Of a stretch of DNA of 11,464 bases, positions 1 to 7,855 are shown one piece after another. The stretch is from Brachionus koreanus. Taxonomy: Eukaryota > Rotifera > Eurotatoria > Ploima > Brachionidae. Under the pieces are notes generated by a model. It did no database searches. It was not told where the DNA came from and saw only the letters and a list, made by a program, of their open reading frames with translations. Each line of letters opens with the position of its first letter. Position 1 is the stretch's first letter. The stretch is from the NCBI GenBank assembly GCA_016987375.1, contig PJRA01000473.1, positions 941,013-952,476 on the forward strand, read 5' to 3'. Both the position numbers and the translations under genes were made by a program.

Positions 1-199
1 ATTTGAGTGATACATACCTTGTATCAGCTGATACTTTTTGCAGAACGGTTTTTAGGCCCTTAGAAAAAAAGTCACTTTGTTTTTGTTTTTTGTTCCAAAA
101 TTCACAATGCCTGGGAAAACTATTCATTTCATTTTTAATTAGCGTGGGAGAATTATTCCTTTTAATGTTTAATTTTTTTGCTAAGATTTTCACACACAT
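1..199 (-). CDS. 5' end of an unidentified minus-strand gene, cut by the window edge
   Basis: Read on the minus strand from the ATG at 199-197, the frame stays open through about 66 codons to the window edge. It encodes a basic, Lys/Asn-rich peptide beginning MCVKILAKKLN and containing HCEFWNKKQ and SKGLKTVLQKVSADT. A good splice donor (ACAAG followed by GTATGT) lies near position 16, so the coding exon may end there instead of running on; both readings remain open. I do not recognise the protein and see no signal peptide or membrane segment. In AT-rich DNA a stop-free stretch of this length with unbiased amino acids is suggestive but not proof. The plus-strand reading of the same bases is Phe/Leu-rich, as expected of an antisense shadow. 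The gene would be divergent from the header copy starting at 791, with about 590 nt between the two ATGs. Confidence 0.4.
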   Translation of the reverse strand, partial: MCVKILAKKLNIKRNNSPTLIKNEMNSFPRHCEFWNKKQKQSDFFSKGLKTVLQKVSADTRYVSLK

Positions 200-763
200 A
201 TTATTTGATTTTTAAATAGTAAGATAATTAGTCTTACTGAACACTAAACAAAATTTAATTTGCATATCAATCTTGAGAAAGTTAAATAGAAGAAACTGAA
301 AATGGATGGAAATTTGCAATCAGAATAAAAAATCAGTACTAAGAAAATTATACACAATTACAAGATGAATTGGTAGATTGATCTCATTAAGCGGAGAGTT
401 TGGGGTTTAAAAAATTAATTGTCAATTAAAACTTCTTCGCATCAAATCTGATCCTATTAAAGAATCAAAACTTGATGATATTTTCATTATAATTCTTTGG
501 CTCAGGATTTATCTTGTGTATTACAATCAAGGTAACTAAGAATTAGCTATGGTCAACCGTCTAAATTAGAGTGGAAATTAAATTAATTTAATTATCAAAA
601 ATTATAATTACAATATGGTTTAAATTACATTATCCCGAATTAAAATAATAATTGAAATCTATTTAAGGAAATAAGCTTTTATTTTTAAAAAAAAAGTTAC
701 ATTTATTTTGATTTAAAATTTTTAAAAAAATGTTTTAAATAATTTATCAAAAATTTGAGAATG
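200..763. other. AT-rich intergenic stretch between divergent starts
   Basis: No convincing open frame or RNA gene is visible on either strand. The stretch lies between the presumed start of the minus-strand gene (199) and the duplicated header block (from 764), so it is where promoters for both would be expected. TATA-like strings abound, but with this base composition none can be singled out. Confidence 0.4.
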
Positions 764-790
764 AAAATTAAAAAAAAAAATCTTTTAAAG

Positions 791-1166
791 ATGGATGTTG
801 AGTTTAAGCTCAAGTTTTGTTATTGTGTTTCTTCAAATGAGTTTAGTTCAGATTGCTTCATTAAATGTAGAACTAATGAGAAAAGTGAAAAAATTCTGGA
901 TATTGTGGGTAAATTTGAATTTATTCAAATTCAAATGTATAATCTAATTATAATTGAACAAAATTACAGATACAGAAATCAAATTTCATTTTCAGCGAAC
1001 TATTCGAAGTGATTTGTTGGTAAAAACAATTGAAATTGAAACAAGTTTAGGAATAGTGTCATTATTTTTTTATGACAATGAAGGTAAATTGTATTTTTTT
1101 TTAAATTTTATGTCAAGTCAAAAATTATGCTTTTTATATATTTTTTTTATCTTATCAATAAAATAA
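791..1166 (+). CDS. Upstream duplicate of the Crinkler-type header exons (alternative first exons or header-only mini-gene)
   Basis: Exon 1 is 791-908, the intron is 909-969 (GTAAAT...TTACAG, 61 nt) and exon 2 starts at 970. Joining exon 1 (one spare base) to exon 2 (two bases) keeps the frame and makes an Asp codon. The encoded segment matches residues 1-78 of the main protein except V3A, Y11C, S20L, C22S, S32N and D40E (this copy named first). Exon 2 ends at 1083 with the donor G|GTAAAT, in the same phase as the downstream copy, so it could splice to the acceptor at 4880 across a 3.8 kb intron. If it does not splice there, translation reads on through a hydrophobic Phe/Leu-rich tail to TAA at 1164-1166, giving about 104 residues; two AATAAA signals (1157-1162, 1162-1167) overlap that stop. 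An in-frame ATG at 761 would add ten residues, but it is absent from the second copy, so 791 is preferred. It may equally be a recent non-functional duplicate. Confidence 0.65.
909..969 (+). other. Intron 1 of the upstream header copy (61 nt)
   Basis: Donor GTAAAT, acceptor AATTACAG, phase 1. It is base-for-base identical to the intron at 4325-4385. It is supported by exact frame restoration and by a stop in the unspliced frame shortly after the acceptor. Confidence 0.85.
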
Positions 1167-1167
1167 A
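1157..1167 (+). terminator. Overlapping AATAAA poly(A) signals at the unspliced stop of the upstream header
   Basis: Two AATAAA hexamers (1157-1162 and 1162-1167) overlap the TAA at 1164-1166 that ends the read-through frame from header exon 2. They would allow a short transcript. AATAAA is common by chance in DNA this AT-rich. Confidence 0.35.
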
Positions 1168-1218
1168 GCAATAGTTAGGTTATCTTGAAAATAAAAAACA
1201 TTATTTTAGTCACCAATT

Positions 1219-1540
1219 TCACTCCTCTCTTGTAGCAATCAAGGCTTTTGGAGCCAAAAAACTAATAGCATTCTTCTTTAACTCGATTCTGGTTAATAAA
1301 TACCGCCTTTCTACCGATTTTTGAGCCATTAAGCGAAAGAGATCACAATCAGAAGAAATGTCTGGGCTATGTGCTGAATGAAAAGAAAATTCTATTTCTT
1401 CTTGTATCAAAAGACTTCACAACTAGTTAGGCCGGCTGAAATTGGTCCAACCATTGATTTCTGTAATCATAATTTCGAAAATAGAGCCACTTCTCATTAA
1501 AAGTAATGATCTTTCTGAAAAACGGTTCATCTATAGAGTT
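1219..1540 (-). pseudogene. Mariner-family transposase relic, internally deleted
   Basis: The minus-strand frame from about 1540 to 1427 gives PFFRKIITFNEKWLYFRN followed by QWLDQFQP and a stop. This matches the mariner region around the first catalytic Asp (usual form: TGDEKW...QWL), but the Asp is Asn here. A different frame, 1410-1219, continues with HSAHSPDISSDCDLFRLMAQ and then KNAISFLAPKAL, the mariner C-terminal region around the third catalytic Asp (usual form: YSPDLAPSDYHLF). The roughly 55-residue segment between them, which should hold the second Asp, is missing. The relic therefore carries a deletion, a frame change, an internal stop and a lost catalytic residue, and cannot encode an active transposase. 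Its orientation is opposite to the Crinkler-type gene. The family match is from memory of mariner motifs; I am fairly sure of it. Confidence 0.8.
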
Positions 1541-1554
1541 TTTTTAAGTAAAGG

Positions 1555-1762
1555 GTGAGTCATAATGTTTTTCAAAATTTTCAAACATTGATTAAATTAT
1601 GAATAGATATCGTGGACACTCGAATCAATAAGTTCCAGAACTTAACATAAAATAAACATACAAGAAAAATTTTGTAATAAATTTGTTAAATTTCAGCTCT
1701 GTCCGAATATCTGTTCAAATTTTAATCTAGGTTTGAAAATTTTGCAAAACATTATGAATCAC
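1555..1762. repeat. Foldback repeat with 32-bp inverted arms
   Basis: The arm at 1555-1586 (starts GTGAGTCATAATG) is the reverse complement of 1731-1762 with two mismatches over 32 bp; about 145 nt lie between. It sits just beyond the 5' side of the mariner relic. It could be a separate MITE or rearranged mariner end sequence. No open frame lies in the loop. Confidence 0.65.
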
Positions 1763-2805
1763 TCGTCAGTTTTCTACAAATTTGAATGCGTCAATTAATA
1801 CCAAAATCTCTCAAATCATGAGAAACAACTGGGTAAGATCTTGGTTAGCTTTGTTTATCAAATTAAGGTTATGAGATGTCATCAATTGTAAGGAGTAAAT
1901 ATTATTTGATAATTGGCGAATACTAATCTTGGGTTGCTTTCAACAACTTTACTCAAAATATTCTGATTTAGAATACCCTTATTAATTAAGTACATTTTCA
2001 CCTTCCACTAGACATATTTCAAGAGTAAATGCTGTTGCTGATAGGTCGTTTTTATTTTGCGCTATAGTAACAGTAGCAAAATTTTCACCTAAAGATTTCA
2101 TTTTATAACATATAGAGATTTTTCAGACATTTTTAAAGAATTTGAAATTCTTTAGAATTAAATAAACAAAGAGTAGGACATATCATTTTGATAAGTATTT
2201 TATTCACAAAAAATGACTTAAAGTTTTAAAAGAGTTAGAAAAATTCTAAAATCAAAAATGCACAACTTTTTAAAAAAAACAAAATTTAATAACTCAACCC
2301 AATGTACAAAAATTTCTTTTAAGCAAAACTCTATTAGTAATGTAATCTACCTACCACTTATTCTAAGATCCTTTATTTCTCACATAAAATCGCCAGAACA
2401 TGACGTTAATTGAAATAGTTAAAATAAATGATAGATAAAAAATTTTTTCACGAAATACCTTTGAATGATGAAAAATAATTTGAAAAGTTTTTTAATTTGT
2501 CTATAGAATCAGCGATTTTAAATAAACAAACTATTTTTTTTCCACATTATTTTTTTACTTGAATTTTTAAACTAAACAAATTGGGCATTTTAAATATTTT
2601 TTAGAAAAAATTTCATTTTCAATGTTGAATTTATGAAATGGAAATTGTCAACTTTGTAAATGAGGTCAGTAAAGAGAAGGGATTAAATGCGATCCTTTAA
2701 TTATTATGATTTGATCTTTTAATTTTTTGCTAATAATTCTTAAAAAAAAAAAAATTCTTAATTTATAAAGTTATTCACAGTCAAAGTAGCGTAAAAAACG
2801 GTGTA
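1763..2805. other. AT-rich stretch without recognisable genes
   Basis: All frames are closed by frequent stops and the sequence is dominated by A and T runs. Nothing coding or structured was seen. If the upstream header copy splices to the main gene, this would be intron. Confidence 0.5.
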
Positions 2806-3958
2806 TCCCAGGAACCCTATAGGATTATTTAGTTCTTGAATAAACTTAAAAGATCTTTTTTGATTTAAAATGAATTTTCAAAGCAAGAAAAGTCAAGTTT
2901 AAAATAAAAAAAGTTTTAAATTCGATTCAATATTCAAAATTAAGTTTTAATGAAGTGGTATTATTAAGTTTAAGATTAACAATGAATCTTATTTCGGACA
3001 AATTAAATATTTTTTAGAAATTGATATTTTTTTTTTATACAGTTGCAATTCCTTATGATATCATCACAAATAATCTTATAGACTTGTTAAAAGTAAGAGT
3101 ACCTAAAGACTTACTATATATAAAAGAATTACATTATTTTTAATAAATTTTATGAAAATATTTTTATGAAATGAAAACTTTGTTTACTTATTTTAATAAA
3201 ATTTTACTTGCAATATTGAATGTTTACTCATTAGAAAAAATCCATAAATTTTCTTGATCAATTCTAATTAAAAGAAAAATTATTCGACAATCCTATGAAT
3301 TCCCTAAAAATCCTCAACTTATGGAAATCTAATGGCAAAGTAAAATTTTTGATCAAATTTCATTTTTCAAAAATGATCAAAACATTTTAAATGTGCAATT
3401 AGATTTAATCGCAGATTTTTGAATTTTTGTAACATTTCAAAACTTTATTTTTAGACTTTTGAAAAAGGATTGTAATTTATAGAAATGCATTTAAATTTAA
3501 TTGCGCATTTAAAATGTTTTGATCATTTTTGAAAAATGAAATTTGATCAAAAATTTTACTTTGCCAATCTAATGATGAATTCTCCTAGGCTCCTAAAGAA
3601 AACTATAAGAATCCTGATTCAAGAAAAATTAAGATTGTATAGGTAAGAATCCTATCAGGCTACATAAAAAATACTTGAAAGAAAAAAACCTTTATAAAGA
3701 TCTTTTCAATTTCTTGAAAATTCCTAAAAATAAGATCTTGATCAAAAATCTTACAAGAACACATAAGACAGATCTTGATACTATCTTAACTTATCTTTTG
3801 ATTTTCAAGATTCTTTAAGAATCTTGGTAGGAATATCAGGAAAAAATCTTAGTAAGCAAGATTTCAAACAAGATTCAATCAAAAACTTTTTATGATTCTA
3901 AATCTTAATTAATCCTAAAGACTCCTATAGGATCTTAAATAGGATTAGGTTCCTGGGA
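2806..3958. mobile_element. Non-autonomous DNA transposon, about 1.15 kb, with a nested MITE
   Basis: The left end TCCCAGGAACC (2806-2816) is a perfect inverted match to GGTTCCTGGGA (3948-3958). The palindrome CCTATAGG recurs just inside both ends (2816-2823, 3924-3931). The right third (about 3590-3940) is dense in AAGAT/ATCTT words, many as AGATCTT or AAGATTC, like subterminal transposase-binding repeats. There is no coding sequence. A convincing target-site duplication was not found; a second partial inverted match (CACAGT near 2776, ACTGTG near 3968) means the true ends may lie slightly further out. I cannot assign a superfamily. Confidence 0.55.
3334..3565. mobile_element. 232-bp foldback MITE with 8-bp target duplication
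   Basis: The two halves form an almost perfect inverted repeat: about 80 bp from 3334 (starts GGCAAAGTAAAATTTTTGAT) is mirrored by the last 80 bp up to 3565, leaving a loop of under 80 nt. The ends are flanked by AATCTAAT on both sides (3326-3333 and 3566-3573), which fits an 8-bp target-site duplication. It has no coding capacity. An 8-bp duplication is known for hAT, Merlin and P-type elements; the end sequence does not let me choose. It is inserted inside the element at 2806-3958, so it is the younger of the two. Confidence 0.8.
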
Positions 3959-4206
3959 AGTCACTAACTGTGCCATTTATATTTTTTCAATAAACTAAGC
4001 TAAACTTTTTTTTTATAAAGTTAAAATTTAAAAGGCATAATTGCTTTCGATTAGTTATCAAAAAATCACTGTATGATAATAGACTTGAAAAGTTAATTTT
4101 ATTCTGATTTTTAATTTTTTAAAAATAACTTAATATTTTACTTTAAGTTATCATTTAATTTTTGAAAACTTTTATTTTAAAAATTAAAAAAAAAAAATTT
4201 TTAAAG

Positions 4207-6940
4207 ATGGATGCTGAGTTTAAGCTCAAGTTTTGTTGTTGTGTTTCATCAAATGAGTTTAGTTTAGATAGCTTCATTAAATGTAGAACTAATGAGAAAA
4301 ATGAAAAAATTCTGGATATTGTGGGTAAATTTGAATTTATTCAAATTCAAATGTATAATCTAATTATAATTGAACAAAATTACAGAAACAGAGATCAAAT
4401 TTCATTTTCAGCGAACTATTCGAAGTGATTTGTTGGTAAAAACAATTGAAATTGAAACAAGTTTAGGAATAGTGTCATTATTTTTTTATGACAATGAAGG
4501 TATAATTCAATTCAAATAAAGTGTTCAATTATCTAATGAAATTAACAAAAAAAATCAAATTATTTCCTTCTATTGAAATAATTTTTTAGCAAGACTCTTT
4601 AGTTATTTAATTTAAAATGCTTTATTTCTTTGATACAGCATTAATTAATTTAGTTTAGCGAAATTGAGTTAAGGATAAGGTTGACTAGGCGAGTGAATTC
4701 TAAGCTCAAATCTTGAATTTTTGTCTTAATCAAATTTTTTAGCCACAAGTTACCTGGAAAAAATAAAAATTAATTCTTAATAAAATTTTATGAAAACATG
4801 ACTTGATAATAAACTTAAATTTTGTGAAATGATGTTAAAAAAATTTACTTTTTTTTTTGTAAAAATAATTTTTTTTTAAGAATTGATAGCCTTTAAAGAA
4901 TGGATAAAAGATGTGAAGCAATCAAGTGTTTCAAATGAAAATTCTGATAAAATAAATGAATTGATTAAAGAATCTTTTGAAATTGAAATTTATCGAAATC
5001 AAAAAATTGGTTTCGACTCAAAATTTTACTTAAAGGATCAAATAGAAATTTTAATGGACAAATTTAACCCAATTGATTATTATGGACCTTTTACTACAGT
5101 TTGCCAAGCGAGTGGTTTTGGCAAGTCTAGAGCATCATACAGTTTGGTTGATGTAGGCTTTTATGTAGTCTATTGCTGTTTGAGACCTGAATCATCGTCC
5201 GGCTATCCAAACAGAAGTTGTTTAGCCGACTTTCTTCTTAGCAATACAAGCGAAGAAATTATTATGATTAGATTCAAAAAATATTTTAATACATTTATAG
5301 ATTTTTTGAATGAGAATAGACTTGATCCTGTTGAATTTTTTGAAAAATTTAATCAAGAAGATAATAGTTTTGTCAAAAATCTAGTTGAGGGAAAAAAATG
5401 TGATAAAGACGATGAATTGTCTTTTTATAAAGGTGATCGCCAGCTTGTGTTTGTTTTCGATGAAGCTTCATCATTATTAGAATCTCGTGAACAACAAAGA
5501 TCCAATTTTTTCATCTTGAGAAGTTTGATCACTAATTTAAAAAAAAATATTTTTGTACTTTTTTTGGACACATTTTCATCACTTAGTGAATTTATGCCAA
5601 ACAAAAGATCAGATCCATCTCTTCGTGTCTATTCAGGCAAAAGAAAGCTATTTCAGCCAATTTATCTGCTACCAAATTGGGACATATTTTTAAAGACAGC
5701 CATTAGCATAAGCCAAACGGTTTCTTATGAATACATTAGCAATTTTGGCCGAGTCCTATGGGGATCTTGGGTCTATACCAGAAATAATTCACATGAAAAA
5801 TTCAAGTCAATTGATTATTCAGTACTTTATAGCACCGCAGCAAGCAAATTAGTTGGTGGTGAAGATTTGAATAAAATTTTGAGTGTTGCCGATTGCTTGG
5901 CTATTTTGAGTTGCAGAATTGGAATAGTTAAGCCCAAATTGGTATCAACATGTCAAGAGCTAGTGGCAAAACATATGGCTGTATGCACGTTTGTTGATAC
6001 TGAAACAGGTCGTTTTGAAATCGACTATCCGTCTGAGCCAATATTAGCTGAAGCTGGAGCTTATTTGATGCATAAATCAAACAATTTAAATATTATTATG
6101 GAAAATTTAAGACAAACAGTCGAGTCTTCACTCATATCGCAAGGAGAAAAGGGAGAAATGATTGCCAAATTAATTCTTATTATTGCTAAAGATAAAGCTC
6201 TTAATTCAAATCAGTTGTCTTATCCTTTAATGTATCACAATTTAAGTAAAGTTGGTGAATTTATTCAAAGTTTATTTGGAAAATGCTCAAATAATTGTGC
6301 AAACACTCAAAATGGATGGCTTTGTGAATCTAAGATTGAAAAATGTGCAATCAAAATAATAAATCAGCAAATAGAAAATTATGCACAATTACTAAATGGC
6401 TGGATTAATTTTAATCATTTTGTAAAAACAAAATCTTGGTTAAAAGAGATTGATCTGGTAAATGGATTGAAACGGTGCGCAGCCATTCATTGCAGAGAGC
6501 ATCAACCAGCCATTGATCTTATTATTCCAGTAGCATTAAATAAAGATAATTTTGAGTCGATTACATGTATCATGATTCAGGTAAAACTTGAAAACCAAAC
6601 AAGCGAGCCAAAACATTTCAAAGTTTTCAATAAAATAAGTTCCAAATTGATTAAAGGAATTGATCTCGAGAAACCTTCTTTGTTACTTTACATGCAACTT
6701 GGAGATGCGAAGCGATCTTTAGAGCCATGTATTAAAAATCTGAGAATTCGGTCCAGAGTGCACCGAAAACATTCAGCCATTGCATATATTTATTCACATG
6801 GCATCTCTAGATATGTGTTTCCGCATTTGAATAGCGGCCTTGATTCACTCTTGATTAATTTTAGTCAAGCAAAGACAAAATATTATTTGGACACAAAAAG
6901 TATGCTTGTCTATGAGAATATTCGATTTTGTGCCGAATAG
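4207..6940 (+). CDS. Crinkler/RHS-type protein: header, P-loop NTPase and PD-(D/E)XK nuclease
   Basis: Three exons: 4207-4324, 4386-4499 and 4881-6940 (introns 61 and 381 nt, GT-AG, both phase 1), giving 763 residues. ATG 4207 is chosen because it is conserved in both header copies and no in-frame ATG precedes it here. Residues 1-78 form a small header, possibly ubiquitin-like as in Crinklers (inference). The NTPase has QASGFGKSR (Lys159), where the usual first Gly of Walker A is Gln, then the family-typical CCLRPESSSGYPN, Walker B LVFVFDEAS (Asp271, Glu272) and a sensor-like LFLDTFSS. The nuclease has GEKGE (Glu500/503), AIDLIIP (Asp622) and IQVK (Gln644, Lys646), a Gln variant of the PD-(D/E)XK site. 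Both catalytic units look intact. Relatives are known as effectors of oomycetes and fungi and from selfish elements; the role here is unknown. Exon 3 has a TTG early on, but it is internal, not a start. The gene is flanked by transposons on both sides. Confidence 0.9.
4325..4385 (+). other. Intron 1 of the Crinkler-type gene (61 nt)
   Basis: Donor G|GTAAAT, acceptor AATTACAG, phase 1; joining makes a Glu codon (G+AA). It is identical to 909-969 of the upstream copy. Confidence 0.9.
4500..4880 (+). other. Intron 2 of the Crinkler-type gene (381 nt)
   Basis: Donor AAG|GTATAA at 4499/4500 and acceptor TTTTTTTTTAAG at 4880 after a strong T tract, phase 1. Joining makes Glu78 (G+AA) and leads straight into the long frame at LIAFKEWIKD. 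The donor side has no similarity to the corresponding intron start of the upstream copy (1084 onward). Confidence 0.85.
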
Positions 6941-7600
6941 AAAAGAGAAAAGTAAACAAGAATGTGAAAATTTTTTTTTACTCATTTAAAATTAAAATTT
7001 TATTTAATCAAATTTAAAAAATTAGTTAAAAATTCATGAATTATTGAACAAAAAAAAAATTTATAGAAATATTTAATGTCAATCCATCATCATTTAAAAT
7101 ATATTGTTTTCCTATTTATTGTATTTGTTTAATAAAAAATTTTTTATTAAAAAATTCTAATATTTTATTTATTTAATTTCAAATTAGAGAGTCTGCTATT
7201 GATACTAAATTGATAACATTAGCAATATGCATATAAAATAAGCATTAGAAATAATACTTAAATTTCAAGCAAAATTTAAACAATTGTTGATGTTAAATTG
7301 ATTAATATTTTTTCAAAAAGTATAATTTGAAAATAATTCGATAAAAATTCTGTACAAATTTTAGAATTCAATTATCAAAATAAAATCTATTTATTAAGTA
7401 GTTCTTATACAAAAAATTGATAAGATTAAAAAAAAAAAAACAAAAAATTATATGAATTTTCAAAATTTTATTTTTAGGAAAATTATCTTCCTTTTAACAA
7501 GAAAAAAAAACTAATAGTATCATAGATTTATTTAGCTTAGTCAGTCCAATTGGTTTACATATATATCCATTTTTGAAATCAGTTCATTCTTTTATTGATC
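6941..7600. other. 3' flank of the Crinkler-type gene, AT-rich, no gene
   Basis: Apart from the palindromic poly(A) region at 7129-7150, nothing recognisable lies here; frames are short and the sequence is mostly A/T runs. The first good AATAAA after the stop is at 7131-7136, which would give a 3' UTR of roughly 200 nt. Confidence 0.5.
7129..7150. terminator. 22-bp perfect palindrome carrying AATAAA on both strands
   Basis: A perfect palindrome centred between 7139 and 7140, with AATAAA on the plus strand (7131-7136) and on the minus strand (TTTATT at 7143-7148). It could serve as the poly(A) signal of the Crinkler-type gene. Chance is a fair alternative in DNA of this composition. Confidence 0.4.
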
Positions 7601-7775
7601 AGGATGTGTAGGTTTGCAAGCACAAACTGACCAGACATTCAGTGAAAGTCTGGTTTGCCGTCTATGATGAACGTCCCATAGTAACTTTGGCGGGTGACTG
7701 TCGAGTCGCAACCATACCATTGCCGATCCCAAGTCTGGGTGAGAAAATTGGAAGGTAAGGACTTAAGACACACAC
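7600..7775 (+). other. GC-richer island: exon remnant or SINE-like repeat
   Basis: This block stands out from its surroundings by base composition. One plus frame is open for 48 codons (7612-7755) and contains VWFAVYDERPIVTLAGDCR and ATIPLPIPSLGEKIG with no Met; it ends exactly at a strong donor consensus, AAG|GTAAGG (7754/7755). That fits an exon or exon fragment. Alternatively, TTGGCGGGTGACTG and GATCCCAAGTCTGGG resemble weak A and B boxes of a tRNA-derived SINE, and an ACACACACACA tract follows at about 7770. A hairpin ACCAGAC...GTCTGGT (7630-7636 / 7648-7654) is present. I cannot decide between these readings. Confidence 0.3.
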
Positions 7776-7855
7776 ACATAAAAAACACTCAAAGATTCAA
7801 AGAAAATTCAAATTGTAGAAGCCTCAAATACACATTCAAGCTAATGAATTATATA

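Noticed and set aside
3..215. 70-codon plus-strand frame
   Set aside because: Phe/Leu-rich and antisense to a more protein-like minus-strand frame that begins with ATG at 199 and stays open to the window edge.
954..1166. Separate small gene starting at 954
   Set aside because: The start is a TTG inside the 61-nt intron; the frame is exon 2 of the header plus read-through into the next intron.
3590..3940. Possible CRISPR-like or tandem array from recurring AAGATCTT words
   Set aside because: Spacing is irregular, orientation is mixed and words are short; better explained as subterminal transposon motifs. The genome is also eukaryotic.
4883..6940. Treating the 685-codon frame as a complete gene starting at 4883
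   Set aside because: It begins at a TTG, follows a T tract plus AG, and joins in phase to the header exons; the real start is the ATG at 4207.
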